A stretch of DNA of 64,000 nucleotides, from positions 95,074 through 159,073 of the forward strand of contig NZ_VNJJ01000010.1 of NCBI RefSeq assembly GCF_007786475.1, written 5' to 3'. How positions within the stretch are numbered: position 1 is the first letter of the stretch; the number at the start of each line of letters is the position of its first letter. A model generated the notes under the pieces. That model searched no databases. It saw only the letters and a list, made by a program, of their open reading frames with translations, and was not told the origin of the DNA. Of the stretch, positions 1 through 9,794 are shown piece by piece. Origin of the DNA: Cohnella terricola (lineage in GTDB: Bacteria > Bacillota > Bacilli > Paenibacillales > Paenibacillaceae). The position numbers and the translations under genes were made by a program.

Positions 1-1
1 G

Positions 2-574
2 GGGACGGAGCTAGTCGCATTTCCGTCCGTATGGGCCAAGGCGGCTTCCGTCGCCAAGAAAGGCTCGCTCGTGTTCGTACGGGCGAAAGTCCAGCAAGGA
101 GACGAAGATTACAAGCTGCTGGCGGACGACATCCTGCCGCTGGAAGCTCCGGATCTGACTCAACAAGCGGAACGGTTGCACAGAATCGGACAATACCCGC
201 GATCGGGCGGCGGCCGTTACGCGGATCGCGCGAATAAAGCCGCCCCTCAGGCTTCCGGCGAAAGCGGACGGAAGACGTCCGCAAGAGCAACGAAAACGAT
301 CGCGGCACCTGCCAAACCCGCGGCCCCGGACGTATCCGGCGGCGGCCCGTCGCGAGTGTATATTCTCATTGACGCATTACATGAGAAACCGGCGACCTTG
401 ATCCGGCTGAAGCTGCTGCTCAAGTCGTTTCCCGGCGAACTGCCGACGATATTGAGGTACGAAAGAGATCGGCGCACCGTAGCATTGAGCGTGGAATACA
501 ACGTGGATCCGAGCCCTGAGCTCGTAGCCGAGATGGAGAAGCTTCTCGGCGTCGGCATGATCCGGGTCAAGTAA
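2..574 (+). CDS. dnaE: DNA polymerase III alpha subunit, C-terminal part
   Basis: This is the 3' end of the replicative polymerase alpha subunit gene; the reading frame is open from base 2, so the start lies left of the window. The visible 190 residues begin in the OB-fold region (ELVAFPSVW, then [19 protein letters not shown]), as expected near the end of DnaE. After an alanine- and proline-rich linker comes the last domain, ending [10 protein letters not shown]. The order dnaE then accD-accA is the usual one in Bacillales and supports the call. Identification rests on the C-terminal fifth only, so the polymerase active site cannot be checked. Confidence 0.85.
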   Translation, partial: GTELVAFPSVWAKAASVAKKGSLVFVRAKVQQGDEDYKLLADDILPLEAPDLTQQAERLHRIGQYPRSGGGRYADRANKAAPQASGESGRKTSARATKTIAAPAKPAAPDVSGGGPSRVYILIDALHEKPATLIRLKLLLKSFPGELPTILRYERDRRTVALSVEYNVDPSPELVAEMEKLLGVGMIRVK

Positions 575-613
575 TCGGATGTCATAAAATAAAATGGCGA
601 AGGTGAGACAACA

Positions 614-1357
614 ATGGCTTTTCTACAGTGCAATTTTTCATCGGAATCATTGGAAATATCTGCATCCATGAACGTGATTTTGCCTCAAGGCGAGAAGAAA
701 AGACCTTATCGGACGTTGTATTTGCTCCATGGATTGTCTGACGATCACACGGGCTGGAGCCGAAGAACGTCGATCGAGCGGTACGCGGAAGCACTCGGCA
801 TCGCGGTCGTTATGCCCGCGGTTAACCGCAGCTTTTATACCGACATGAACCGTGGCGCGAAGTATTGGACCTTCGTCGCCGAAGAGCTTCCGCAGATTGC
901 GCGCTCGTTCTTCCCGCTGTCGGATCATCGCGAAGACAACTTCGCGGCGGGGCTGTCCATGGGAGGATACGGCGCGATGAAGCTTGGCCTGTCATTCCCG
1001 GACCGTTTCGCAGCTGTCGCGAGCCTGTCCGGAGCGATGGATGTGAACCGTCTCGTCACGGAGAGAAAGTATCCGGACTTCGCGGATATATTCGAGGATT
1101 CGTCTTCAGTCGCGGGGTCGCCGGCGGATTTGTTCGCTCTTGCCGAACAATGCGCCGGCAAACAGGAAATTCCTCTATTATATCAGGCGTGCGGAACGGA
1201 AGATTTCCTGTACGAGGATAATGTCCGTTTCCGCGACCATTGCCGTAAGCTCGGGCTGCCGCTCACGTACGAGGAGGGGCCGGGAGATCATGAATGGGGA
1301 TACTGGGACCGCTATATCGAACATGTACTGAAGTGGCTTCCGCTGAAGGGCGATTGA
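614..1357 (+). CDS. alpha/beta-hydrolase esterase (EstA / esterase D-like)
   Basis: The 247-residue protein is a cytoplasmic serine esterase of the esterase D / tributyrin esterase group. The oxyanion-loop sequence [13 protein letters not shown] is near residue 36. The nucleophile elbow GLSMGGYG puts the catalytic Ser at about 115, and Asp197 (GTEDF) and His226 (GDHEW) complete a triad. There is no signal peptide. The start follows a GAAGGTGAG ribosome site. It sits in the dnaE-accD interval, where Bacillales differ in gene content. The natural substrate is unknown; family members cleave short-chain acyl esters or S-formylglutathione. Confidence 0.82.
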   Translation: MAFLQCNFSSESLEISASMNVILPQGEKKRPYRTLYLLHGLSDDHTGWSRRTSIERYAEALGIAVVMPAVNRSFYTDMNRGAKYWTFVAEELPQIARSFFPLSDHREDNFAAGLSMGGYGAMKLGLSFPDRFAAVASLSGAMDVNRLVTERKYPDFADIFEDSSSVAGSPADLFALAEQCAGKQEIPLLYQACGTEDFLYEDNVRFRDHCRKLGLPLTYEEGPGDHEWGYWDRYIEHVLKWLPLKGD

Positions 1358-1500
1358 TGGATTCGGCCATCTTGCCCCGCAGCAACGCTTGGGGAAACTG
1401 CCGCTCTTTGGTTGCTAGTCTTGCGGAATTTGTGCTATGATTTTCATATTGCTTCAACATCATTCTATTCGAACGACTAAGAAATTGGGGGTACCGCATC

Positions 1501-1689
1501 ATGTGGACGGTCATCTACATTGCACCGACCGCTAAGATCGCCGACAGGATTCAGAAGCGTCTTACCGATGAAGGGTTTCTTGTACAAGTACGCCCCATTA
1601 ATCTGACGAAACCGCAGTATGAAATACTAGTTCCATCCGGCGAAGTGCGGGAAGTGCAAGAAGTATTAGGCAGCATTCTGCACCTTTAA
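1501..1689 (+). CDS. small conserved protein of unknown function
   Basis: This 62-residue protein begins MWTVIYIAPT and has the alternating pattern of a small beta-alpha-beta fold (hydrophobic strand, charged helix KIADRIQKRLTDEG, strand FLVQVRPI, strand YEILVPSGEV, helix). It resembles the small DUF2007-like proteins, which lack an enzymatic assignment. The ribosome site is a run of five G residues nine bases before the ATG. It lies between the esterase and accD. Similar small genes near accD are sometimes labelled glutamate decarboxylase in databases; nothing in this sequence supports that. Confidence 0.6.
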   Translation: MWTVIYIAPTAKIADRIQKRLTDEGFLVQVRPINLTKPQYEILVPSGEVREVQEVLGSILHL

Positions 1690-1792
1690 TTCATTACGAT
1701 ACCCATAGAGGTTGTTCAAAACCGAAAAACGGGCTTTTTGAACGCGGACCCATCGTTTGACGGTCGCCATTTATCGCTTGTGAGGTGTCGCT

Positions 1793-2659
1793 GTGTTCAA
1801 GGATTTATTTCAGAAGAAAAAATACGCCGTCGTTCCGTCGGAACGCACGAAAAGGGATATTCCCGAAGGCCTGATGAACCGTTGTCCGAAATGCGGACAA
1901 ATCCAGCTGAGCAAGGAGCTGGAGAAGAATTTGAAGGTATGTTCCGGTTGCGGACACCATTACCGTCTGAACGCCTGGGAGCGCATCGCGATGACGCTCG
2001 ATGAGGGGCGTCTTTTTGAGATTGACGAAAATCTCGTATCCGAGGATCCGCTTCAGTTCCCCGGTTATGCCGCGAAACTAGAGCAGCAGAAAGCCAGCTC
2101 CGGCTTGAATGACGCTGTCGTGACCGGCGAAGGGGAAATCGGCGGATTTCCGGCCGTTGTCGGCGTCATGAGCTTCGATTTCTTCAGCGGAAGCATGGGG
2201 TCCGTCGTCGGGGAGAAAGTCACTCGCGCGATCGAACGGGCGACCGAGAAAAAGTTGCCGCTTGTTTTCTTCTCGACTTCAGGCGGAGCCAGAATGCAGG
2301 AAAGCATTCTCAGCCTGATGCAGATGGCGAAGACGAGCGCGGCGCTCGCCAAATTCCAGGAGCAGGGAGGCCTGTTCATCTCGGTGTTCACGGATCCGAC
2401 GCTCGGAGGCGTATCCGCGAGTTTCGCGAGTTTGGGCGACTACAATCTGGCCGAGCCTGGCGCGATCGTCGGTTTCGCGGGACGAATCGTCATCGAACAG
2501 ACGATCCGGCAGAAGCTGCCGGACAATTTCCAGACGGCCGAATTTAATCTGCAACATGGTCAACTGGACAAAGTCGTCCATCGCAAGGACATGAGAGCGC
2601 TGCTGACCAAACTGCTGGATATGCACGCATGGAAAGGAGAGCCGGCTGATGTCCAGTGA
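1793..2659 (+). CDS. accD: acetyl-CoA carboxylase carboxyltransferase subunit beta
   Basis: AccD is half of the carboxyltransferase that moves carboxyl from carboxybiotin to acetyl-CoA, making malonyl-CoA for fatty acid synthesis. The 288-residue protein has the expected zinc ribbon (CPKCG near residue 33 and CSGCG near residue 53) followed by the crotonase-like carboxyltransferase domain with the [10 protein letters not shown] motif. The start is GTG, preceded by TGAGGTG. The gene overlaps accA by 11 bases, which indicates translational coupling of the two subunits. The spacer before it holds an imperfect inverted repeat (GTTCAAAA / TTTTGAAC, about 1711-1742). Confidence 0.95.
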   Translation: MFKDLFQKKKYAVVPSERTKRDIPEGLMNRCPKCGQIQLSKELEKNLKVCSGCGHHYRLNAWERIAMTLDEGRLFEIDENLVSEDPLQFPGYAAKLEQQKASSGLNDAVVTGEGEIGGFPAVVGVMSFDFFSGSMGSVVGEKVTRAIERATEKKLPLVFFSTSGGARMQESILSLMQMAKTSAALAKFQEQGGLFISVFTDPTLGGVSASFASLGDYNLAEPGAIVGFAGRIVIEQTIRQKLPDNFQTAEFNLQHGQLDKVVHRKDMRALLTKLLDMHAWKGEPADVQ

Positions 2660-3614
2660 ACTGCCTTTTGAGAAGCCGCTCGCCGAACTTCGCAAGAAAA
2701 TAGACGAGCTTAAACATTTCGGCGCCGAGAAGCAGATCGATTTCACGGATGAAATCGGACGGCTGGAGGAACGTTACAAACAACTTGAAGATGAACTCTA
2801 CGGAGGCATGAGCGCGGCGCAGATCATGCACATGGCCCGCCACCATCAGCGTCCGACAACGCTCGATTACATCCCTCTGGTGTTCACGGATTTCGTAGAG
2901 CTTCATGGAGATCGGGTATTCGCCGACGACCTCGCGATCGTCGGAGGGCTTGCCAAGCTGAACGGCGTTCCGGTTACGGTCGTCGGCCACCAGCGCGGCA
3001 AAGATACAAAGGACAACATCCAGCGTTTCTTCGGCAGCCCCCATCCGGAAGGTTTCCGCAAAGCGCTTCGTTTTATGAAGCAAGCGAATAAATTCGGACG
3101 CCCGATCATTACGTTCATTGACACGAAGGGCGCATACCCCGGCAACACGGCCGAGGAGCGCAACCAGTCGGAGGCGATTGCGCGCAACCTTCTGGAGATG
3201 GCGATCTTCGGCGTGCCGATTATCTGCGTTGTCATCGGCGAAGGCGGAAGCGGCGGCGCGTTGGCGCTTGGCGTCGGCAACCGCGTGCTGATGCTCGAGA
3301 ACGCGATCTACTCGGCGATTTCCCCGAACGGAGCCGCTTCGATTCTGTGGAAGGACGCCTCCAAGGCGGACGAGGCCGCGGAAGCGATGAAGATTACGGC
3401 GAAGGATTTGCTCGAGTTCGAGATTATCGAAGGGATCATTCCGGAGCCGCAGGGCGGCGCCCATCGGGACAAAGAAATACAGGCCGAGGCGATCAAGGAA
3501 GCTCTATGGCGCCACTTGCAAGAGCTCTTGAAGCTAACGCCCGACGAATTGAGGGAAGACCGGTACAGAAAGTTCCGCAAAGTCGGAAAGTTCGGTACCG
3601 TAGAGCTTGAATAG
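2649..3614 (+). CDS. accA: acetyl-CoA carboxylase carboxyltransferase subunit alpha
   Basis: AccA pairs with AccD in the carboxyltransferase. The 321-residue length is normal. It has an N-terminal helical region ([17 protein letters not shown]), then the crotonase fold with the conserved [31 protein letters not shown] and [14 protein letters not shown] segments. Its start lies inside the end of accD. The next gene downstream is pyk, 52 bases away; no pfkA lies between them. Confidence 0.95.
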   Translation: MSSELPFEKPLAELRKKIDELKHFGAEKQIDFTDEIGRLEERYKQLEDELYGGMSAAQIMHMARHHQRPTTLDYIPLVFTDFVELHGDRVFADDLAIVGGLAKLNGVPVTVVGHQRGKDTKDNIQRFFGSPHPEGFRKALRFMKQANKFGRPIITFIDTKGAYPGNTAEERNQSEAIARNLLEMAIFGVPIICVVIGEGGSGGALALGVGNRVLMLENAIYSAISPNGAASILWKDASKADEAAEAMKITAKDLLEFEIIEGIIPEPQGGAHRDKEIQAEAIKEALWRHLQELLKLTPDELREDRYRKFRKVGKFGTVELE

Positions 3615-3666
3615 CTCTTATATACATGTGAACAAAGGCAACATAAACGGAGGTAGTGGAGAAACC

Positions 3667-5421
3667 ATGCGCAAAACGAAAATCGTCTGTACGATCGGAC
3701 CTTCCAGCGAATCGTTGGAGAACACGAAAAAATTGATCGCGGCCGGCATGAACGTAGCCCGTCTGAACTTCTCGCACGGGGACTACGAGGAGCACGGCAA
3801 CCGGATCAAAGTGATTCGCCAAGCTTCCCAAGAGCTGAACAAAACGGTAGCGATCCTTCTCGATACGAAGGGGCCGGAAATTCGTCTGGGCAAACTGAAG
3901 GAAGAGCCGATCGAGCTTGTTCAAGGCGAATATATTACGTTGACGACGGAAGAAATTCTGGGAGACATCAATCGCGTTCCGATTACGTACAAGGAATTGC
4001 CGAGCGACATTAGCGTCGGTTCGACGATCTTGATCGACGACGGCCTGATCGGCATGACGGTCGTGGATATCCAAGGAACCGAGATCAAGTGCCAAATCGT
4101 CAACAGCGGCCAGATCAAGAGCAAGAAAGGCGTTAACGTTCCCGGCGTGGCGATCTCCATGCCTGGTTTGACCGAGAAAGATATCAGCGACATTAAATTC
4201 GGAATCGAAGTAGGCGTCGATTTCATTGCCGCATCATTCGTTCGCAGAGCGAGCGACGTCATGGAAATCCGCGAACTTCTCGAGCGTCACGACGCTCGCT
4301 ACATTCATATCATCTCCAAGATCGAAAATCAGCAAGGTGTCGACAACCTTGACGAAATCCTTGAAGTTTCCGACGGACTCATGGTTGCGCGTGGCGATCT
4401 CGGCGTCGAGATCCCTGCGGAAGAAGTGCCGCTCGTACAAAAAATGATGATCGAGAAGTGTAACCGCGCCGGCAAACCGGTCATTACCGCAACGCAGATG
4501 CTGGATTCCATGCAACGCAACCCTCGTCCGACGCGTGCGGAAGCTTCCGACGTTGCCAACGCCATCTTCGACGGCACGGACGCGATCATGCTGTCCGGCG
4601 AGACGGCTGCTGGTAAATATCCGGTTGAATCCGTACAGACGATGTCCCGCATCGCCGAACGCGCAGAATCCGCGCTTCACTACCGCGAGATTTTCAAGAA
4701 GCAGGCGAGAGCACAGCAAACGTCGGTAACCGAAGCAATCAGCCAAGCGGTTGCCAATTCCGCACTCGATCTGGAAGCGAAAGCGATCGTGACTTCCACG
4801 GAGAGCGGTTATACGGCTCGCATGGTTTCGAAATACAAACCGAAATCTCCGATTATCGCCGTTACGCCGGTCGAGCAAGTGCTTCGCCGCTTGCAGCTCG
4901 TATGGGGCGTTCTTCCGGTGAAAGGCGTATCCGCTGCGACGACGGACGAAATGTTCGAAATCGCGGTTAAAGGCGCCTTGGAATCCGGCCTCGTTCAATT
5001 GGGCGATACGATCGTCATTACTGCGGGCGTCCCTGTCGGCCGCTCCGGAACGACGAACCTGATCAAGATTCACAACGTCGGCGAATTGATCGCGAAAGGC
5101 CAAGGAATCGGTTCCCAAAGCACGACAGGCAAAGTCGTTATCGCGAAGACGCCTGAAGAAGCAAATCGCAAAATGGTTGACGGAGCGATCCTTGTCGCGC
5201 CATCCACCGATAAAGAATATATGCCGGCAATCCAGAAAGCGGCGGCTGTCATTACGGAATGCGGCGGCATCACATGCCACACGGCCGTTGTTGGCCTGAA
5301 CTTGGGCATCCCTGTTATCGTGGGCGTGAACGACGCGACCTCGATTCTTGAGGATGGCATGGAAGTCACGCTATATGCCGAGCATGGCGTCATTTACTCC
5401 GGCCAAGCCAAAGTAATGTAA
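3667..5421 (+). CDS. pyk: pyruvate kinase with C-terminal PEP-utiliser domain
   Basis: Pyruvate kinase makes ATP and pyruvate from phosphoenolpyruvate and ADP. The ATG at 3667 ([16 protein letters not shown]) is chosen over an upstream in-frame TTG because GGAGGTAGTGGAG precedes it and pyruvate kinases begin this way. Seen in order: the barrel with [33 protein letters not shown] and [12 protein letters not shown], the alpha/beta C domain, then about 110 extra residues matching the PEP-utiliser swivelling domain typical of Bacillales enzymes (584 residues total). That domain keeps its histidine in [11 protein letters not shown], with Cys where Ser is common. A strong terminator follows. Confidence 0.96.
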   Translation: MRKTKIVCTIGPSSESLENTKKLIAAGMNVARLNFSHGDYEEHGNRIKVIRQASQELNKTVAILLDTKGPEIRLGKLKEEPIELVQGEYITLTTEEILGDINRVPITYKELPSDISVGSTILIDDGLIGMTVVDIQGTEIKCQIVNSGQIKSKKGVNVPGVAISMPGLTEKDISDIKFGIEVGVDFIAASFVRRASDVMEIRELLERHDARYIHIISKIENQQGVDNLDEILEVSDGLMVARGDLGVEIPAEEVPLVQKMMIEKCNRAGKPVITATQMLDSMQRNPRPTRAEASDVANAIFDGTDAIMLSGETAAGKYPVESVQTMSRIAERAESALHYREIFKKQARAQQTSVTEAISQAVANSALDLEAKAIVTSTESGYTARMVSKYKPKSPIIAVTPVEQVLRRLQLVWGVLPVKGVSAATTDEMFEIAVKGALESGLVQLGDTIVITAGVPVGRSGTTNLIKIHNVGELIAKGQGIGSQSTTGKVVIAKTPEEANRKMVDGAILVAPSTDKEYMPAIQKAAAVITECGGITCHTAVVGLNLGIPVIVGVNDATSILEDGMEVTLYAEHGVIYSGQAKVM

Positions 5422-5447
5422 TCGAACGGAACGCGAATACGAGATTT

Positions 5448-5476
5448 CCCCGCAGCCCGCGCTGCGGGGGATTTTT
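5448..5476 (+). terminator. intrinsic terminator after pyk
   Basis: A perfect 9-bp stem CCCCGCAGC / GCTGCGGGG with a 4-base loop is followed by a T-rich tract. Confidence 0.9.
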
Positions 5477-5523
5477 ATATCCGGCGCAACTAAAAAAGAT
5501 GTCGTTGGAAGGAGGAACGATCC

Positions 5524-5991
5524 GTGGGTCAATGGTTTTTGCATCCGCTTCGGGTAAGGTATCAGGAAACCGATCAGATGGGGGTCGTCTATCACGCGAA
5601 TTATTTGAACTGGTTCGAGATCGGGAGAACGGAATGGGTCCGCCAAGCCGGCATAGCCTATAAGGATATGGAAGCGAGGGGGCTTCTCCTGCCGGTTACG
5701 GACGTCGAAGCATCCTTTAAGCAACCGGCCAGCTACGACGAATGGGTGACGGTATGCACACGAGTCGCGGAGATGACGAGCGTGCGCGTGCGTTTTGAAT
5801 CCAGGGTGATCGACGGGAATTTGACGGAACAATTCGGATCAAGCTATGCGGGAGAGGAACCGCCTGGCACCGTGCTCGTTAAAGGCGGTACTCGGCACGT
5901 GTGGGTGAACAAGGAATGGAAGCCGGTCCGATTCGCAAAGGAAGCACCGGATTGGTACGACAAAATGCTCAAACTCGTCGAGGTGGACTGA
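5524..5991 (+). CDS. acyl-CoA thioesterase, YbgC/4HBT family
   Basis: This 155-residue hotdog-fold thioesterase should hydrolyse acyl-CoA esters in the cytoplasm. The family signature RYQETDQMGVVYHANYLNWF lies at residues 11-30; the Asp of TDQMG is the expected catalytic residue. YbgC-family proteins are usually near 135-155 residues. The start is GTG, preceded by a strong GGAAGGAGG site. The C-terminal part has a stretch (SSYAGEEPPGTVLVKGGTRHVWV) somewhat longer than in the E. coli form. Two small genes in a row (this and fxsA) form a likely operon. Substrate cannot be predicted. Confidence 0.85.
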   Translation: MGQWFLHPLRVRYQETDQMGVVYHANYLNWFEIGRTEWVRQAGIAYKDMEARGLLLPVTDVEASFKQPASYDEWVTVCTRVAEMTSVRVRFESRVIDGNLTEQFGSSYAGEEPPGTVLVKGGTRHVWVNKEWKPVRFAKEAPDWYDKMLKLVEVD

Positions 5992-6007
5992 GAAAAGAGG
6001 GATGGCC

Positions 6008-6409
6008 ATGCAAAGAAAACTGCTACCGATACTAGTCGTTGCGGCGCTCATCGAGATTTGGGGTATTTACATGATGGGACGTTGGATCGGCGGATTCTGG
6101 ACGTTCTTGCTGTTGCTTGCGACGTTCGCGCTTGGCGCTTATTTGATCCAAACGGAAGGACGCAAAGTCTGGCAGCAGGCGAAAACGCAAATGCAGTCGG
6201 GCCAACCGCCGGGACACGCGCTGCTTGAAGGTTTGTGCGTATTGGTTGGAGGCATATTGCTGATGGTTCCCGGATTCATTTCCGATCTGGTAGGGATCAC
6301 GATGATATTGCCTTTTACCCGTCCAATCTACAAGCTTTTTATGTATCGTTGGCTGGAACGTTTGGTGCGCGGAGGGCGGTTTACGATTTATCGAGGGCCG
6401 CATCGTTAA
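6008..6409 (+). CDS. fxsA: FxsA family membrane protein
   Basis: FxsA is a small inner-membrane protein, known in E. coli for suppressing F-plasmid exclusion of phage T7; its ordinary role is unclear. The sequence has three hydrophobic segments (about residues 6-22, 27-43 and 74-98) and the conserved MVPGFISDLVGI segment, then a basic tail. Two in-frame ATGs exist at 6002 and 6008; the GAGGG at 5997-6001 leaves 6 bases before 6008 but none before 6002, so 6008 is chosen. The gene lies next to ytvI, its usual neighbour in Bacillales, but here the two are convergent with about 10 bases between stops. Confidence 0.83.
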   Translation: MQRKLLPILVVAALIEIWGIYMMGRWIGGFWTFLLLLATFALGAYLIQTEGRKVWQQAKTQMQSGQPPGHALLEGLCVLVGGILLMVPGFISDLVGITMILPFTRPIYKLFMYRWLERLVRGGRFTIYRGPHR

Positions 6410-6419
6410 CAGACGGAGA

Positions 6420-7532
6420 TCATCGCCCGTATCTGATATATTTTGCGATATCCCGAAAGACATTGGCGCGATGGCAAGCCGTTAAGACGACCATGGTTAC
6501 GGGGCCGAAGATCAATCCGAATATACCAAACAGCTTAAGGCCCACGAACATCGCGATCAATGTCGGCAACGGATCGAGCCCGACACTGGACGCCAGCACT
6601 TTGGGTTCGCTCAGCTGTCTGACGACGAGAATAACCCCGTACAGGATAGACAATTTCGTTCCGAGCTGCCAGTCTCCGGCCAAGAACGAATAAGCGATCC
6701 ATGGAATCATCGTCACGCCAACGCCCACGTACGGCACCAGGTCAACGAAACCGAACAGCAAACCGACGGACAAGGCATTTTTGATCCCGATGATCCATAA
6801 TCCGATCGAGACAACGACCGCCGTGATCAATACCATGATGAGCTGAGCTCTTAAATAGCCGAATAAGGCTTGCCGAAGGCCGCCCCATACCGTGCCGACT
6901 TTTCGGATCATCGTTCGCGGAAACCAGAGCTTGATGCGTCGCGTGTAGCGATTCCAATCTTTGCTGATAAAGAAGGAAGCGACGAGCACGACGCCGGCGA
7001 TCGTAGCCACGGACGGCAATGAATATAATATATTCACGATCGTGTTGAAAAACAGGCTGATCAGCCCGGTTCCCGCATGCGTGACGGCTTGCGCGGTATT
7101 CGATATGCTATTGTTGATCGTTTCCTTGTAGTCGGGATTCTGTTGATAGAAATCGTTAATTCTCGTCACCATGTTTTGAATTTCCGGCTTGGCGAGCAAG
7201 TCGTTAAACCACTGTTCCAACCAGGCGACCAGATCTTGCATTGAACCCGACAAGCTCATAATTTCGTTAACCAAACGCATCACAAGCGCGGACACGATCG
7301 TGATCATGATCGCGGCGAACAGGAGCAGGATTACGGTAACTGCAAGCCATCGGGGGAAACGAGCCCGCGCTTGAAGAAAATTCACGAGCGGATTAAGCGC
7401 GTAAGCCAGCAGCCATCCGAGGAAGAACGGATAGACGAGCGGCCAAGACCACCACAAAACGAGCACGATGATCAAAAACAACGACGCAACCTGAAAAAGA
7501 CGCAGAAATTGTCCGCCGATTCTCCGATTCAC
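6420..7532 (-). CDS. ytvI: AI-2E/PerM family transporter, sporulation protein YtvI-like
   Basis: This polytopic membrane protein of about 370 residues has two N-terminal transmembrane segments, a long extracytoplasmic loop (residues about 90-150), and further segments including GLLFGFVDLVPYVGVGV, a hallmark of the PerM/AI-2E exporter family. YtvI is the sporulation-associated member in Bacillus. Two GTG starts are possible (7541 and 7532); the second has AAAGGTGAT four bases ahead and is preferred. It is the first minus-strand gene in the window and is divergent from ppk. The transported substrate is unknown. Confidence 0.82.
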   Translation of the reverse strand: MNRRIGGQFLRLFQVASLFLIIVLVLWWSWPLVYPFFLGWLLAYALNPLVNFLQARARFPRWLAVTVILLLFAAIMITIVSALVMRLVNEIMSLSGSMQDLVAWLEQWFNDLLAKPEIQNMVTRINDFYQQNPDYKETINNSISNTAQAVTHAGTGLISLFFNTIVNILYSLPSVATIAGVVLVASFFISKDWNRYTRRIKLWFPRTMIRKVGTVWGGLRQALFGYLRAQLIMVLITAVVVSIGLWIIGIKNALSVGLLFGFVDLVPYVGVGVTMIPWIAYSFLAGDWQLGTKLSILYGVILVVRQLSEPKVLASSVGLDPLPTLIAMFVGLKLFGIFGLIFGPVTMVVLTACHRANVFRDIAKYIRYGR

Positions 7533-7561
7533 GTTAATCACCTTTTTCCCTGTTTCTTCAT

Positions 7562-7615
7562 TTAACTCTCCGTTAACGATTTGTTGATGCTCGGTTTACA
7601 ATTGACCGACATAAT
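7562..7615 (+). promoter_or_regulatory. Pho box and -10 element of ppk
   Basis: Four hexamers start exactly 11 bp apart: TTAACT (7562), TTAACG (7573), TTGATG (7584) and TTTACA (7595). Nine bases later comes CATAAT (7610-7615) as a -10. This fits the B. subtilis PhoP consensus of TT(A/T/C)ACA-like hexamers with about 5-bp spacers placed just upstream of the -10. The same geometry recurs before other phosphate genes in this window. Confidence 0.75.
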
Positions 7616-7675
7616 GGAGAAGACAAGTCGAATTTCCGTTTTTCACCGCATGAACGTCGAACAGGGGGAAGCCAT

Positions 7676-9757
7676 ATGTCCAGCGTAAAGAAGTACATTA
7701 ACCGGGACCTGAGCTGGTTGGAGTTCAACAAACGGGTGCTCGAAGAAGCGGAAGACGCAGGAACGCCACTTCTGGAACGCCTTCAATTCCTCTCTATCGT
7801 ACAAAGCAACCTAGATGAGTTTATGAGCGTAAGGGTCGCGGGATTACAGGCTCAGATCAGAGCTGGTTATTCGAAGACGGATTTCACCGGGTATACGCCG
7901 AATGGCTTGATCAAGCGTTTGATGAAAAGAACGGCCCGAATGGTTAGAGAGCAATATCGTACATATCGCGAGCTCCTGCGTCTGCTTTCCAAGGAAGGCG
8001 TTACGCTGACAACTTTCGCAGACCTGAGTGAAGAGCAGAAAACGACAATGACGGACTATTTCAAACGGATTATTTATCCCGTGCTCACGCCGATGGCGGT
8101 CGATCAAAGCCGCCCTTTTCCGCTCGTGCATAGCAAGGAATTGTATTTGTCTGTTGTTTTGAAAAAGGAAGAGGAAATCTCGCACGACGAGGTTCAAACT
8201 TTTTGCGCCATCGTACAAGTGCCTTCGATTCTGGCGCGCACCGTGGTCGTGCCCGGAAGAAAAAACAGCAGAAAGTTCGTTTATTTGCTGCTTGAGGATT
8301 TGATTAAGGAGCACATCGGCTTACTGTTCAGCGGTTATCGCACGGAGGCGGTTCATGCATTCCGCGTGACCCGCAACTCGGATCTTACGCCTAACGAAGA
8401 AAACGTGGAAGATTTGCTGCAAGAGATCGAGAAGGAGCTGCGCCGCAGGCAACGCGGACTGCCGGCCAGGCTCGAGGTGGAGAAGGGCATTCATCCGGAC
8501 GCGTTGGAGCTGCTTCAGGACGAGCTTGATCTTGAGGACGACGCCTTTGCCGAGATCGAAGGGCCGCTCGACCTGGGGTTCTTGTCCAAGTTCGTGGGGG
8601 GGCTGCCAAACTACGATCACCTTCGGTATCCGAAGTACGAGCCGGTCTATCCGAAGGAATTCGATGAAACGGAAGATATGCTGTCCGTGCTTCGCGAGCG
8701 GGACGTGCTTGTCTACCATCCTTACGAATCGTTCGAGGTCGTGAACGACTTTATGACGGAAGCGGCCGCTGATCCGAACGTACTTGCGATCAAAATGACG
8801 CTATATCGCGTCAGCGTGAATTCGGCGCTCTTACAGGCGCTTGTGAACGCGGCGGAATCGGGCAAGCAAGTCACGGTTGTCGTGGAGATTAAAGCCAGAT
8901 TCGACGAAGCCCGGAATATCGCTTGGGCCCGCAGGCTCGAGAAAGCCGGCTGCCATGTCGTATATGGCTTGGTGGGGTTGAAGACGCATGCCAAGATTAC
9001 GCTCGTCGTCCGCAAGGAAGCGGACACGCTCCGGCGCTACGTCCATGTAGGCACCGGCAATTACAATGAAAATACGGCTCGCCTCTATACCGACGCAGGG
9101 TTATTCACGAGCGACCCGGCCATCGGCGCGGACGCCACCGCCTTGTTCAATGAAATGACGGGTTATTCGACGCCGCATCTCTGGTCGTCGTTCGCCGTCG
9201 CGCCGATCGGCCTGAAGCCCAAGCTGTTTGATTTGGTCGATCGCGAGATCGGGCACGCGGCTGCCGGCCGTCCGGCGCGGATTGTGGCGAAGATGAACTC
9301 GCTATCGAATCAAGAGATCATAGACAAGCTTTATGAAGCTTCGCAAGCGGGAGTGAAGATCGATCTGATCGTGAGAGGGGTATGCTGCTTGCGTCCGGGT
9401 GTTCTCGGTCTAAGCGAGAATATTCGGGTCATCAGCATCGTGGATCGATATTTGGAGCATGCGAGAATATTGGCGGTTGGCGGGGAAGGCGAAGAGGAGG
9501 TTTACATCTCGAGCGCGGACTGGATGACCCGGAACTTGAGTCGCCGCGTGGAATTGATGTGCCCGGTATACGATGCGGGACTTCGCCAGATGTTAATGAA
9601 CATTCTGCGGATGAATTTGCACGATAACGTCAAGGCGCGTGAACTTCGGCCGACGGGTTCTTACGAACGTGTCATCAATGGCGAAACGCCGCTGCGAAGC
9701 CAATTCGAAGCGGCGGATATTCCGCTGTGGAAATCGATCGCTTCGGTAATGGAGTAA
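7676..9757 (+). CDS. ppk: polyphosphate kinase PPK1
   Basis: PPK1 reversibly transfers the gamma phosphate of ATP onto polyphosphate chains. The 693-residue protein is full length: N domain (INRDLSWLEFNKRVLEEA), head domain, and two phospholipase D-like C domains. The two active-site histidines align with the E. coli pair: His438 in LKTHAKI and His457 in RYVHVGTGNYN, with the same 19-residue spacing. A GGGGGAA ribosome site precedes the ATG. The Pho box upstream suggests induction on phosphate starvation. The partner ppx lies convergent just downstream. Confidence 0.96.
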   Translation: MSSVKKYINRDLSWLEFNKRVLEEAEDAGTPLLERLQFLSIVQSNLDEFMSVRVAGLQAQIRAGYSKTDFTGYTPNGLIKRLMKRTARMVREQYRTYRELLRLLSKEGVTLTTFADLSEEQKTTMTDYFKRIIYPVLTPMAVDQSRPFPLVHSKELYLSVVLKKEEEISHDEVQTFCAIVQVPSILARTVVVPGRKNSRKFVYLLLEDLIKEHIGLLFSGYRTEAVHAFRVTRNSDLTPNEENVEDLLQEIEKELRRRQRGLPARLEVEKGIHPDALELLQDELDLEDDAFAEIEGPLDLGFLSKFVGGLPNYDHLRYPKYEPVYPKEFDETEDMLSVLRERDVLVYHPYESFEVVNDFMTEAAADPNVLAIKMTLYRVSVNSALLQALVNAAESGKQVTVVVEIKARFDEARNIAWARRLEKAGCHVVYGLVGLKTHAKITLVVRKEADTLRRYVHVGTGNYNENTARLYTDAGLFTSDPAIGADATALFNEMTGYSTPHLWSSFAVAPIGLKPKLFDLVDREIGHAAAGRPARIVAKMNSLSNQEIIDKLYEASQAGVKIDLIVRGVCCLRPGVLGLSENIRVISIVDRYLEHARILAVGGEGEEEVYISSADWMTRNLSRRVELMCPVYDAGLRQMLMNILRMNLHDNVKARELRPTGSYERVINGETPLRSQFEAADIPLWKSIASVME

Positions 9758-9764
9758 ACATAAT

Positions 9765-9794
9765 CGTACGGATCGGGGTTACCCGATCCGTACG
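9765..9794. repeat. 13-bp inverted repeat spanning the ppx stop codon
   Basis: CGTACGGATCGGG and CCCGATCCGTACG form a perfect 13-bp stem around a 4-base loop. The loop and last stem arm overlap the end of ppx. It lacks a T-run on either side, so it may protect or help terminate the converging ppk and ppx transcripts. Confidence 0.7.

Noticed and set aside
1501..1689. Glutamate decarboxylase label for the 62-residue protein
   Set aside because: It is far too short and lacks a pyridoxal phosphate site.
3607..3666. Upstream in-frame TTG start for pyruvate kinase
   Set aside because: The ATG at 3667 has a good ribosome site and gives the family N-terminus; the extra residues are unlike any pyruvate kinase.
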